Origin: JBGAQP01 sp044220635
GTDB lineage: Bacteria > Pseudomonadota > Gammaproteobacteria > Burkholderiales > Usitatibacteraceae
Length of the DNA: 64,000 nt
Reading direction: 5' to 3'
NCBI GenBank assembly: GCA_044220635.1
Contig: JBGAQP010000001.1
Span: 62,001-126,000, forward strand
Shown: positions 18,115-28,140 of the stretch, piece after piece
Position numbering within the stretch: position 1 is the stretch's first letter
Layout of the letters: each line of letters starts with the position of its first letter
Made by a program: the position numbers and the translations under genes
Notes under the pieces: model-generated
What the model was told of the DNA's origin: nothing
Databases searched by the model: none
Seen by the model: only the letters and a program-made list of their open reading frames with translations

Positions 18115-19782
18115 CTAGAGCCCCGCTTGCCGGAGGGCATCCCTCAGGTCCGCGAGTTGTTCGGGCGACAACGTGGGCACGAAGCCCTCCACCCGCGCGA
18201 AGGGTGAAAGGCGCTTCACTTCCGCTGCGGCGAGCTCGGCGTCCGCCGGGCGGTCGAGGCGCACGAGAGCCGCGGCGCGCACCGCGTGCAGCACCGGAAT
18301 CTCCGGCGTGCGGGCGATCCGCTCCTCCGCCCGCGCCAGCGCCTCGCGGTAGCGCTTCTGCAGGAAGTAGCCCGCCGGCGACAGGATGTCGTCCAGCGTG
18401 GGGTCGAATCGGGTCGCCGACTCGAGGATCGCCGTGCCGCGCTCGAACTCTCCCAGCCAGATGCGTGTCGATCCTTCGGCGTAGAGCGCCACGGGGTCGC
18501 TCGGGTTGATGGCCACGCCCTTCACGGCCTCGGCGAGTGCCGTGGGAAGGTCGCGACGTTGCCCGAGCACGCGCGCGAGGTACGCGTGGGCGCGGGCATG
18601 GGCGCCGCGGTCCGGCAGCTCCAGCGCCCGGCGGGCGTGCGCCTCCACGCGGCGCAGCCCTTCCTCCGCGTCCTGCATCCATCCCTGGTCGGCGCGGCGG
18701 TACTCGGCGTGGGCCAGCGCCACCCACGCGTCCCCGTAGTCCGGCGCGAGCTTCACCGCCTGCGCGAGGAGCTCGCGGGCCTGGCGGTTCGTCTCCCGGG
18801 TTCCGCGGTGGATGAGGGCCCGGGCGCGCAGCACGAGGTCATAGGCTTCCAGTCCCGCCGCCGGCCGCCCGGAGCGCCGCTGCCGCTCCTGCGTCTCGAC
18901 GCGGATCGCGAGCGGGCCGACGAGGTCGCGCACCAGGCGGTCCTGCAGGTCGAGCACGTCGCCGCCGGAGCCTTCGTAGCGCTCGGACCAGAGCACCCGG
19001 CCGTCGCGTGCATCGACGAGCTCGCAGCTCACGCGCAGCCGCCCGTCGGCGTGCCGCACGCTGCCCGAGACCACGTACTTCACGCCCAACGCCCTGCCCA
19101 TCTCGGACGGCGTGGCCGCGCGTGAGGCGAAGGGCGCGACCGCGCCCCGCGACAGAACGCGCAGGCCGGAGAACCGGCCGAGCGCGTCGATCACGTCCTC
19201 GGTCATGCCATCGGTGAAATAGTCCCGGCCCGCGTCGCCGCTGAGGTTGGCGAGCGGCAGCACGACCACCGTGGGCGGGTCCGCCGCGGCATGCCCCGGC
19301 GCGTCCCCGCCGAGCGGCCAGGGCGCCGCCACCATCCGGGCGGCCAGGACCGCGAGCGCGACGGCTATCGCGAGGCCGATCGCGGCGGTCCAGCGCCATC
19401 GCCGGAAGACCGTCACCGCGACGGGCAGGCGCGACCCGGAAACCGTCGCGGCGTCGCCGCCCGCACCGTTCGCCACCGGCGCGAGCAGCCGGTATCCGCG
19501 CTTGGCGATGGTCTCGATGTACGCCGGCTGGCGCGCCTCGTCGCCCAAGGCCTTGCGCAGTTTGATCACCGCCTGCGTGAGGGCGTCGTCTCCCACGACG
19601 ACGCCTGGCCAGACTGCCTCCAGCAACTCGTCCCGGGAAACCACCGACCCGGGCCGGTCTGCAAGGTACGCCAGCACATCGACCACCTTGGGTTCGAGGC
19701 GGATGCTCGCACCGGGCCGCCGGATCTCGTTCAGCGCCCGGTCGAGCTCCCAGTCCCCGATCCTAACGGCTTGATTCGACAT
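18115..19782 (-). CDS. CadC-like winged-helix regulator with TolB-like and TPR domains
   Basis: A 555-residue membrane-anchored regulator. Residues 1-105 form an OmpR/CadC-type winged helix (IRLEPKVVDVLAYLADRPGS, VSRDELLEAVWPG, TQAVIKLRKALGD, IETIAKRGYRL). One transmembrane helix follows (about 132-155), then a TolB-like segment (VVLPLANLSGD, FTDGMTEDVID) and C-terminal TPR-type helical repeats. This architecture reads a periplasmic or TPR-sensed signal directly into DNA binding. The target genes are unknown. The 3' end abuts the convergent YHS gene (6 nt). It is divergent from the serine hydrolase gene. Confidence 0.85.
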   Translation of the reverse strand: MSNQAVRIGDWELDRALNEIRRPGASIRLEPKVVDVLAYLADRPGSVVSRDELLEAVWPGVVVGDDALTQAVIKLRKALGDEARQPAYIETIAKRGYRLLAPVANGAGGDAATVSGSRLPVAVTVFRRWRWTAAIGLAIAVALAVLAARMVAAPWPLGGDAPGHAAADPPTVVVLPLANLSGDAGRDYFTDGMTEDVIDALGRFSGLRVLSRGAVAPFASRAATPSEMGRALGVKYVVSGSVRHADGRLRVSCELVDARDGRVLWSERYEGSGGDVLDLQDRLVRDLVGPLAIRVETQERQRRSGRPAAGLEAYDLVLRARALIHRGTRETNRQARELLAQAVKLAPDYGDAWVALAHAEYRRADQGWMQDAEEGLRRVEAHARRALELPDRGAHARAHAYLARVLGQRRDLPTALAEAVKGVAINPSDPVALYAEGSTRIWLGEFERGTAILESATRFDPTLDDILSPAGYFLQKRYREALARAEERIARTPEIPVLHAVRAAALVRLDRPADAELAAAEVKRLSPFARVEGFVPTLSPEQLADLRDALRQAGL

Positions 19783-19876
19783 GGCAATCCATTGTTAGCC
19801 GCATCGTAGCCCCAACTTCGGGCGGTTTTCCAGCCACCCCGGCGAGATGGCGTCACCCCCACCCACGGAGGACGCC

Positions 19877-20998
19877 ATGGAAGCCCTGCACGCCGCCGCG
19901 TTCGTCGCCATCGCCGCCTGCCTCGAGGGCTGCGCTCTTGGCCGCACCATCCTGCACAATTCCGCCGACCTCGACGACCATCGCATCTTCGCCAACCGCA
20001 CGGTGCAAGCGCCCGCGCGGGCCTCGCCCCTTCGGCGCGCTCCCGATGCGGGACTCGCGGCGCTCGTCGTCCCGGGCCCGGGCGGCCGGCCCTCGACGCT
20101 TTCCGAATACCTCGAGGGCAACCGCATGGCCGCCTTCGTCGTGCTGCGCGGCGACACCCTCGTGCTGGAGCACTATGGTCGCGGTTTCGACGAGCGCTCC
20201 CTGTTCAACTCGCTGTCGATCGCCAAGGCGATCGTGGGCACGCTCGCCGGCGTCGCGGTGCAGGAGGGCCGGCTCGCGCTCGACGACACCGTGGGACGGC
20301 ATCGTCCGGAGCTCGCGGCCACGCCGTATGGCACCGTCACCGTGCGCGAGCTGATCACGATGACCTCCGGAGTCGGGGACGCGCCTTCGTGGCTGCCGGG
20401 TCGCGCCCAGTACTACTACGGTGGGGACCTCCACGACGCGGTCGCCCGCGCGAGCTCCGCCGAAGCCGGCCGGCGCTGGCGCTACAGCGAGGGCGACATC
20501 CAGGCGCTGGGTTTCGTGCTCGAGGCCGCCACGGGACGGCACCTCTCCGACTACCTCTCGGACACGATCTGGAAGCCGCTCGGCATGGAGGCGCCGGCGC
20601 TGTGGTCGCTCGATCGCGAGGACGGCATGGAGAAGGCGTTTTGCTGCGTGAGCGCGCGGGCCCGGGACTTCGCTCGGTTCGGCCGGCTCTACCTCGACGG
20701 CGGGCTCTCCGGGGGCGCGCGCGTGCTGCACGCGACCGTGGCGCATCGCGAGACCGTCCATGGCGTGCCCACGGGCGACGGCTACGTGCACCAGCAGCTC
20801 TGGTGGACCCCGCCCGGGAGCGGGGGCGACTTCTATGCTTACGGACACAACGGACAGTACCTCTACGTGAATCCGGCGGCGCGGACGGTGATCGTGCAGT
20901 TCAGCGCTGCGGGCTTCCGCGAGCCGACCGAAGTGTTCCGCGTCGTGGCGGCGGCGGTGTCGGGGGCCAGGACGGAAACGGCCGGATTGACGCGCTGA
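19877..20998 (+). CDS. Serine hydrolase, beta-lactamase (class C/penicillin-binding) fold
   Basis: A 373-residue member of the beta-lactamase-related family. Catalytic SxxK is S114-I-A-K117 (LFNSLSIAKAIVG). The second motif is Y203-S-E (RWRYSEGD), and a C-terminal YGHNGQYLYV stands where the KTG-like motif lies. The family includes esterases, 6-aminohexanoate-dimer hydrolases and D-aminopeptidases, so true beta-lactam resistance is not implied. ATG 19877 is chosen because GGAGG lies 6 nt upstream. The N terminus contains a short hydrophobic stretch with Cys (CLEGCALG), possibly a lipoprotein signal. Confidence 0.83.
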   Translation: MEALHAAAFVAIAACLEGCALGRTILHNSADLDDHRIFANRTVQAPARASPLRRAPDAGLAALVVPGPGGRPSTLSEYLEGNRMAAFVVLRGDTLVLEHYGRGFDERSLFNSLSIAKAIVGTLAGVAVQEGRLALDDTVGRHRPELAATPYGTVTVRELITMTSGVGDAPSWLPGRAQYYYGGDLHDAVARASSAEAGRRWRYSEGDIQALGFVLEAATGRHLSDYLSDTIWKPLGMEAPALWSLDREDGMEKAFCCVSARARDFARFGRLYLDGGLSGGARVLHATVAHRETVHGVPTGDGYVHQQLWWTPPGSGGDFYAYGHNGQYLYVNPAARTVIVQFSAAGFREPTEVFRVVAAAVSGARTETAGLTR

Positions 20999-21115
20999 GG
21001 ACGAGAACCACGACCCCGATCGGGCAGCGGCGAGGTCTCCCGGCATCCTCGCCCCGTCGGGACCGCCCGGCGGGCGGCGGAAGGCCCGCAACTGCCGCGC
21101 CCGGCGCCTGGGGCC

Positions 21116-23029
<1,914 letters not shown>

Positions 23030-23079
23030 GGTGGCTCCTCGGGATCCCGGGCGGGGAGGAGCGCCGTCTGGCGGCTACG

Positions 23080-23165
23080 CTCCCTACGCCGGCATGACCC
23101 GGATCAGGTTCTGAGGGACTCTCTCACCGGGGCGCCGACACCCGGCGCTCCAGACCCCTGCGTGA
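23080..23165 (-). promoter_or_regulatory. TPP riboswitch (THI element) controlling thiC
   Basis: On the minus strand the leader contains the conserved THI-box core: GGGGT at the 5' side, a GTGAGAGAG stretch, CCCT, then AACCTGATCCGGGTCATGCC and GGCGTAGGGA. It lies 51 nt before the thiC start. Sequestration of the ribosome-binding site is the likely mode, as no intrinsic terminator with a T tract is visible after the aptamer. Confidence 0.95.
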
Positions 23166-23232
23166 GCGCCCAAGCTACCCCAAAGGGGGGGGCGCGGCAA
23201 TGGAACGGGACCGGGGAAACCCGAAAAACTGG

Positions 23233-23262
23233 TTGACTGGATAATTATACGCTCGTATAGTT
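23233..23262 (+). promoter_or_regulatory. TetR operator overlapping divergent promoters
   Basis: A perfect 6-2-6 palindrome TATACGCTCGTATA lies at 23246-23259. It is inside a strong plus-strand promoter: TTGACT (23233-23238), 17 nt, TATAGT (23256-23261), predicted start near 23268. On the minus strand the same palindrome offers TATAAT (23249-23244), which could serve thiC. Binding of the TetR protein would cover both. The palindrome and hexamers are seen; the repressor assignment is inferred from adjacency. Confidence 0.72.
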
Positions 23263-23289
23263 TCAGCCAGCTTGAACCGAGCCGCCGCC

Positions 23290-23961
23290 ATGCCGCCCAG
23301 ACCGTCGCGAAACCTCGACCAATCCCTGCTCGCAGCCGGGCGCGCCTTGCTGCCCGAGACGGGCTCGGCGAAGCTCACCATCCGCCAGGTCTGCGAGGCC
23401 GCCGGCGTGAATACCGGGATGTTCCACTACCACTTCCGCACCCGCGAGGCGTTCCTGCGCTCGGTGATGCAGTCGGCCTACGAGGAGATGTTCGCGCGCT
23501 TCACGCTCGAGGCGGCGCAGGGCGAGGGTCCCGTCGAGCAGCTGCGCGCGGCGCTGCGGCTCCTTGGCCGGTTCCTGCGCGACAACCGCGCGTTCATGGC
23601 CCGGGTGCTCGCCGAGGCCCTCTCGGGGGAGGCGGTCGCGCGCGAGTTCCTGCGCGACAACGTCCCGCGGCACGCCACCGTCCTCGTCGGCCTGGTCGCG
23701 CGCGCGCAGCGCGAAGGCAGGTTGCGTCCCATGGCGCCGCAGCAGGCGGTCGGCGTCTTCGCGGGAGCCATCGCGATGCCGGTGTTCGCCGCGGGCGCCA
23801 TCCTCGACTTCGGCGCCCCGCCCGGCAGCGACGGCGCCGCGCTCGCGCAATCGCTGCTCGGCGACCGCGCCATCGACGAGCGCATCGAGGTCGCGCTCGC
23901 CGGACTCGTCCCCTCCTCTTCCAGGCCCGCGCCCGCGCGCAAGAAGAAAGGCCGCCCATGA
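23290..23961 (+). CDS. TetR-family transcriptional regulator
   Basis: A 223-residue regulator with an N-terminal helix-turn-helix: TIRQVCEAAGVNTGMFHYHF is the typical TetR recognition-helix region, followed by RTREAFLRSVM. The C-terminal ligand domain is helical and unassigned. A Lys/Arg-rich tail ends the protein. ATG 23290 is preferred over a TTG at 23272, which lies only a few bases from the predicted transcription start. It overlaps the next gene by 4 nt (ATGA), so it is the first gene of a self-controlled efflux operon. Confidence 0.9.
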   Translation: MPPRPSRNLDQSLLAAGRALLPETGSAKLTIRQVCEAAGVNTGMFHYHFRTREAFLRSVMQSAYEEMFARFTLEAAQGEGPVEQLRAALRLLGRFLRDNRAFMARVLAEALSGEAVAREFLRDNVPRHATVLVGLVARAQREGRLRPMAPQQAVGVFAGAIAMPVFAAGAILDFGAPPGSDGAALAQSLLGDRAIDERIEVALAGLVPSSSRPAPARKKKGRP

Positions 23962-24905
23962 ACCGAACCGTCCTCGCCGCAACCGCCGTCGCGCTCCTCG
24001 CCGCGTGCGGCGCTCCCGCCGATCCTCCGCTCCAGGGCTATGTGGAGGGCGAGTACGTGCGCCAGGCGGCGCCCTTCGCCGGAACCCTGGTGACGCTCGC
24101 CGCGGCACGCGGCAGCCGCGTGGAGGCGGGAGACGCGCTCTTCGCCCTCGAAGCGGAGAACGAGACCGCGGCGCGCCGCGAGGCCGGGGAGCGCGTGCGC
24201 CGCGCCGAGGCGCAGCTCGAGAACCTGCGCAAGGGCCGCCGACCGACCGAGCTCGACGCGCTGCGCGCGCAGCTCGCCCAGGCCGAGGCCGCCGCCGCCC
24301 TTTCGGCGACGGAGCTCAGGCGCCAGGAGGACCTCGTCAGCCGGGGCTTCGTCAGCCGCCAGAGCCTCGACCAGGCGCGCGCCGCGCTCGAGCGCGACCG
24401 GCAGCGGGTCGCCGAGGCGAAGGCCCAGCTCGCCACCGCGCAACTCGGCTCGCGCCCGGACGAGATCCGCGCCGCCGAGGCCGAGGTCGCGGCCGCGCGC
24501 GAGTCCCTCGCCCAGGCCGAATGGCGGCTCGCGCAGAAATCGGTGCGCGCGAGCGTGGCGGGAACGGTCACCGACACGCTCTTCGTGCGCGGCGAATGGG
24601 TGGCGGCGGGGGCCCCGGTGGTCGCGATCCTGCCGCTCGCGAACGTCAAGGTGCGATTCTTCGTGCCCGAGCGGCGTCTCGGCGCCGTGCGCCTGGGCCA
24701 GGCCGTGCGCGTCGCCTGCGACGGCTGCCCGGCGCCGGTCGTCGCGAAGGTGAGCTACGTGGCACCCCAGGCCGAGTACACGCCCCCCGTCATCTACAGC
24801 AACGACAGCCGCGCGAAGCTCGTGTTCCTCGTCGAGGCGCGGGCCGAGCCCGCGGACGCGGCGAAGCTGCACCCCGGCCAGCCCGTGGACGTGAGCCTGC
24901 AGTGA
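23958..24905 (+). CDS. HlyD/YbhG-like periplasmic adaptor lipoprotein
   Basis: A 315-residue membrane-fusion protein. The N terminus has a lipobox (LLAACGAP), then a biotinyl-lipoyl half (GTLVTLAAARGSRVEAGDAL), a long alpha-helical hairpin (about 70-190, rich in Ala/Glu/Arg/Gln), the second lipoyl half (RASVAGTVTDTLFVRGEWV) and a beta-barrel. It would connect the ABC pump to an outer-membrane channel, possibly the TolC-type protein encoded at 28.1 kb. Start and stop overlap both neighbours (ATGA and GTGA). Confidence 0.9.
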   Translation: MNRTVLAATAVALLAACGAPADPPLQGYVEGEYVRQAAPFAGTLVTLAAARGSRVEAGDALFALEAENETAARREAGERVRRAEAQLENLRKGRRPTELDALRAQLAQAEAAAALSATELRRQEDLVSRGFVSRQSLDQARAALERDRQRVAEAKAQLATAQLGSRPDEIRAAEAEVAAARESLAQAEWRLAQKSVRASVAGTVTDTLFVRGEWVAAGAPVVAILPLANVKVRFFVPERRLGAVRLGQAVRVACDGCPAPVVAKVSYVAPQAEYTPPVIYSNDSRAKLVFLVEARAEPADAAKLHPGQPVDVSLQ

Positions 24906-25846
24906 GCGCGGCCGCCGACATCGCGATCGACGTCGCGGGGCTCACCAAGCGCTTCAACGGCAAGCTCGCCGTCGACGATTTCGCCATGCACGTGCCGCGC
25001 GGGCAGATCTACGGCTTCCTGGGTCCCAACGGCAGCGGCAAGACCACCACCATCCGCATGCTCTGCGGCCTGCTCATCCCCGACGAGGGCCGCGGCACCT
25101 GCCTCGGCCACGACATCCTGCGCGAGTCCGCGCTCATCAAGCGCGAGGTGGGCTACATGACCCAGCGCTTCAGCCTCTACGAGGACCTCTCGATCGGGGA
25201 GAACCTCGACTTCGTCGCGCGCATGTACGCGGTGCCCGCGCGGCGCCGGCGGGTCGACCAGGCCCTCGAGCGCCTCGGGCTTTCCGCGCGCCGCGCCCAG
25301 CTCGCGGGCACGCTCTCCGGGGGCTGGAAGCAGCGCCTCGCGCTCGCCGCCTGCCTCCTGCACGACCCGAAGCTGCTGCTCCTCGACGAGCCCACCGCGG
25401 GCGTCGACCCCGGCGCGCGCCGCGACTTCTGGGACCACATCCACGCCCTCGCGCACGAGGGGATGACGGTCCTCGTGAGCACCCACTACATGGACGAGGC
25501 CGAGCGCTGCCACGCGCTCACCTACATCGCCTACGGGCGCCTGCTCGCGCACGGCACCGCCCGCGAGATCGTCCGGCAGGCGGGGCTCTCCACGTGGGCG
25601 ATCGAAGGCGAGGGACTGATCGCGCTCGCCTCGGAGCTGCGCGCGCGCCCCGGCGTCGACATGGTCGTCCCGTTCGGCACGGCGCTGCACGTGAGCGGCA
25701 CCGACGACCGCTCGCTCTCGGCGGCGGTTTCCGACCTCGCCGCGCGCCCCGGCCTCGCGATCCGCAAGGTGGACTCAGGGCTCGAGGACGTCTTCATCCA
25801 TCTCATGCGGCGCGCGGCCGAGCCCGCGGTCGTGCCCGGGGAGTGA
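24902..25846 (+). CDS. ABC transporter ATP-binding protein
   Basis: A 314-residue nucleotide-binding subunit of a drug-type ABC exporter. Walker A is GPNGSGKTTT, the Q-loop region YMTQRFSLYEDL, the signature LSGGWKQRLALA, Walker B LLLLDEPTAGVDPG, and the H-loop VLVSTHYMDEAE. A C-terminal extension after about 230 is typical of the YbhF/CcmA type. The GTG start at 24902 overlaps the adaptor stop (GTGA). Only one ATPase domain is present, unlike the double-domain YbhF of E. coli. Confidence 0.93.
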   Translation: MSAAADIAIDVAGLTKRFNGKLAVDDFAMHVPRGQIYGFLGPNGSGKTTTIRMLCGLLIPDEGRGTCLGHDILRESALIKREVGYMTQRFSLYEDLSIGENLDFVARMYAVPARRRRVDQALERLGLSARRAQLAGTLSGGWKQRLALAACLLHDPKLLLLDEPTAGVDPGARRDFWDHIHALAHEGMTVLVSTHYMDEAERCHALTYIAYGRLLAHGTAREIVRQAGLSTWAIEGEGLIALASELRARPGVDMVVPFGTALHVSGTDDRSLSAAVSDLAARPGLAIRKVDSGLEDVFIHLMRRAAEPAVVPGE

Positions 25847-25851
25847 GGCCC

Positions 25852-27009
25852 GTGGACCCCCGGCCCTCGCGCCTGCGGCAGCTGTTCGCCTGGCACCGCT
25901 TCGTCGCCGTCCTCGCCAAGGAATTCGTGCAGATGCGCCGCGACCGGCTCACCTTCGCGATGATGATCGGCGTGCCGGTGATGCAGCTCGTGCTCTTCGG
26001 CTTCGCGATCAACATGGACCCCAAGGGCCTGCCCGCGGCGCTCGTTGCCGCCGAATCGAGCGTCTTCTCGCGCTCCCTCGTGCGCGCCCTCGAGAACACC
26101 GGCTACTTCCGCATCGTCGAGCGCCCGGCGACGGTGGCCGAGGCCGAGGGGCTGCTCGCGCGCGGGCGCGTGCAGTTCGTGCTCGAGATCCCGCCGGACT
26201 TCGCGCGCCGGCTGCAGCGCGGCGAGCGCCCCGCGGTGCTCGTGCAGGCCGACGCCACGGACCCGGCGGCGACGAGCAACGCGCTCGCCGCGCTCCAGCA
26301 GGTGAACCTCTCCGCGCTCGAGCGCGACCTCTCGGGGCCGCTCGCGGGCCTGCGCTCCGGCGCGCCCGCATTCGAGGTGCGCGTGCACCGGCGCTACAAT
26401 CCCGAGGGCATCACCCAGCACAACATCGTCCCGGGGCTCATGGGCGTGGTGCTCACGATGACCATGGTGATGATGACCTCGCTCGCCATGACCCGCGAGC
26501 GCGAGCGCGGCACCATGGAGAACCTGCTCGCCACGCCCGTCACGCCCCTCGAGGTGATGATCGGCAAGATCGTTCCCTACATCCTCATCGGCTACATCCA
26601 GGTCGTGGTGATCCTCGCGGCCGCCTGGTCGATCTTCCACGTGCCCATGGTGGGCAGCCTCGCGCTGCTCTCGGCGATCCTCGTGCTCTTCATCGCCACC
26701 AACCTCGCGATCGGCTTCACCTTCTCGACGCTCGCCCGCAGCCAGATGCAGGCGATGCAGATGACGATGTTCTTCTTCCTGCCCTCGATGCTGCTCTCGG
26801 GCTTCATGTTCCCCTACCGCGGCATGCCGGGGTGGGCCCAGGTGCTGGGCGAGGCGTTGCCGCTCACGCATTTCCTCCGCGTCGTGCGCGGGATCCTGCT
26901 GAAGGGGGTGGGCGCGGTCGAGGTGCTGCCCCACGTCTGGCCGCTCGCGGTGATCCTGCTCGTCGTCTCGGCCGCGGCGCTGAAGCGCTACCGGCGCACC
27001 CTGGATTGA
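25852..27009 (+). CDS. ABC-2 type permease
   Basis: A 385-residue membrane subunit of the efflux pump. One TM helix lies near the N terminus (FAMMIGVPVMQLVLFGFAI), followed by a large periplasmic region, then a cluster of helices in the C-terminal half, including GVVLTMTMVMMTSLAM, RERERGTMENLLATPVT (the conserved ABC-2 coupling region) and FFFLPSMLLSGFMFP. GTG 25852 is preferred since GGGGAGTGAGG sits just before it. A GTG at 25843 overlapping the ATPase stop is the alternative. Only one permease gene is present, so it presumably works as a homodimer. Confidence 0.9.
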   Translation: MDPRPSRLRQLFAWHRFVAVLAKEFVQMRRDRLTFAMMIGVPVMQLVLFGFAINMDPKGLPAALVAAESSVFSRSLVRALENTGYFRIVERPATVAEAEGLLARGRVQFVLEIPPDFARRLQRGERPAVLVQADATDPAATSNALAALQQVNLSALERDLSGPLAGLRSGAPAFEVRVHRRYNPEGITQHNIVPGLMGVVLTMTMVMMTSLAMTRERERGTMENLLATPVTPLEVMIGKIVPYILIGYIQVVVILAAAWSIFHVPMVGSLALLSAILVLFIATNLAIGFTFSTLARSQMQAMQMTMFFFLPSMLLSGFMFPYRGMPGWAQVLGEALPLTHFLRVVRGILLKGVGAVEVLPHVWPLAVILLVVSAAALKRYRRTLD

Positions 27010-27032
27010 GCGGGCGGGGGTTTCCCCTTTGA

Positions 27033-27038
27033 TACAAT
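27033..27038 (+). promoter_or_regulatory. Candidate -10 box for pcm
   Basis: TACAAT within TTTGATACAATTGCGG, 40 nt before the pcm ATG and in a GC-rich setting. No convincing -35 hexamer. Confidence 0.4.
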
Positions 27039-27078
27039 TGCGGTTTTCCCCCGGGTTCCGGCACGCCTTCCGAGCGCC

Positions 27079-27732
27079 ATGAACGTCGAGCAAGCCCGCT
27101 TCAACATGGTCGAGCAGCAGATCCGCCCCTGGGAGGTCCTCGACCCCGGGGTGCTCGGCCTGCTCTTCGAGGTGAAGCGCGAGCGCTTCGTGCCCGAGGC
27201 GCACCGCGACCTCGCCTTCGCCGACCTCGAGATTCCCCTGGGCCACGGCGAGGCGATGTGGGCGCCGAAGCTCGAGGCGCGCGTGCTGCAGGAGCTCGCC
27301 GTCGGCGCCGGCGACAGCGTCTACGAGGTGGGCACGGGCTCGGGCTACCTCACGGCGCTGCTCGCGCGTCTCGCCCGCGAGGTCGTGAGCGCCGAGATCC
27401 ACCCCGACCTGCTGGAAAGGGCGCGCGCGAACCTTCGCGCGGCGGGCGCGTCGAACGTGACGCTCCTGGAGGGCGACAGCGCCCGCGCGCCCCTGGGCGA
27501 ATCGGCCTTCGACGTCATCGTGCTCACCGGCTCGGTTCCCGTCTTACCGCAAGCCTTCGTCGGGCGCCTGAAGCCCGGCGGGCGGCTCTTCGCCGTCACG
27601 GGCGACGCCCCGATGATGCGCGCCACGCTGCTGCGGCGGCCCGCGCGCGGGGCGCCGGAGTCGGTCGCGCTCTTCGAAACCCTCCTCAAGCCCCTCGTCA
27701 ACGCCGAGCAGCCGGCACGGTTCCGGTTCTGA
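27079..27732 (+). CDS. pcm: Protein-L-isoaspartate O-methyltransferase
   Basis: A 217-residue SAM-dependent methyltransferase of the PCMT family, which repairs isoaspartyl damage in proteins. The SAM-binding motif VYEVGTGSGYLTALLA, the acidic strand SAEIHPDLL, and post-motifs VTLLEGDSAR and FDVIVLTGS are present. The N-terminal NMVEQQIRPWEVLD and LGHGEAMWAPKLEARVLQEL fit the family. It ends in TGATG shared with the rhodanese start. A pcm-rhodanese-tolC order is known from other Betaproteobacteria, but the functional link is unclear. Confidence 0.92.
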   Translation: MNVEQARFNMVEQQIRPWEVLDPGVLGLLFEVKRERFVPEAHRDLAFADLEIPLGHGEAMWAPKLEARVLQELAVGAGDSVYEVGTGSGYLTALLARLAREVVSAEIHPDLLERARANLRAAGASNVTLLEGDSARAPLGESAFDVIVLTGSVPVLPQAFVGRLKPGGRLFAVTGDAPMMRATLLRRPARGAPESVALFETLLKPLVNAEQPARFRF

Positions 27733-28052
27733 TGGTCGAGCTCGCCGCGCCCCAGCTCAAGTCCTGGCTCGAGGGCCAGAGCGCCCCCGTGCGCCTGCTC
27801 GACGTGCGCGAGCCCTGGGAATTCGCCCTGTGCCGCATCGAGGGCTCGACCCACATCCCGCTCGGGGAGCTGCCGGCGCGCGTGGGCGAGCTCGATCCCG
27901 CCGGCCCCCTGGTGCTCATCTGCCACCACGGGGTGCGCAGCCGCCACGCGGGGATGTACCTCGAGCGACTCGGCTTCTCGCAGCTCGTCAACCTCTCGGG
28001 CGGGATCGACGGCTGGGCGCGCTCGGTCGAGCCCGCGATGCCGATCTACTGA
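27732..28052 (+). CDS. Single-domain rhodanese
   Basis: A 106-residue cytoplasmic sulfurtransferase. The active-site loop is C64-HHGVRS, where Cys carries the persulfide. LLDVREPWEFALCRIEGSTH is the CH2A-like N-terminal signature and GGIDGWA the C-terminal one. The ATG overlaps the pcm stop (TGATG), giving tight translational coupling. Physiological acceptor unknown. Confidence 0.92.
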   Translation: MVELAAPQLKSWLEGQSAPVRLLDVREPWEFALCRIEGSTHIPLGELPARVGELDPAGPLVLICHHGVRSRHAGMYLERLGFSQLVNLSGGIDGWARSVEPAMPIY

Positions 28053-28140
28053 CGGCGGGAATCCGGATGCCCGCCCCGCGCCGTCCAACCCGACTGCAGT
28101 CCCGACGAACCGCACGCAACCCCATTCACGGAAGGCCCCG

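Noticed and set aside
19877..20998. Antibiotic-resistance beta-lactamase
   Set aside because: Only the generic SxxK and YSE motifs of the broad serine hydrolase family are present; nothing points to beta-lactam hydrolysis.
23272..23289. TTG at 23272 as the TetR start
   Set aside because: It falls only a few bases after the predicted transcription start, and the ATG at 23290 gives the normal N terminus.
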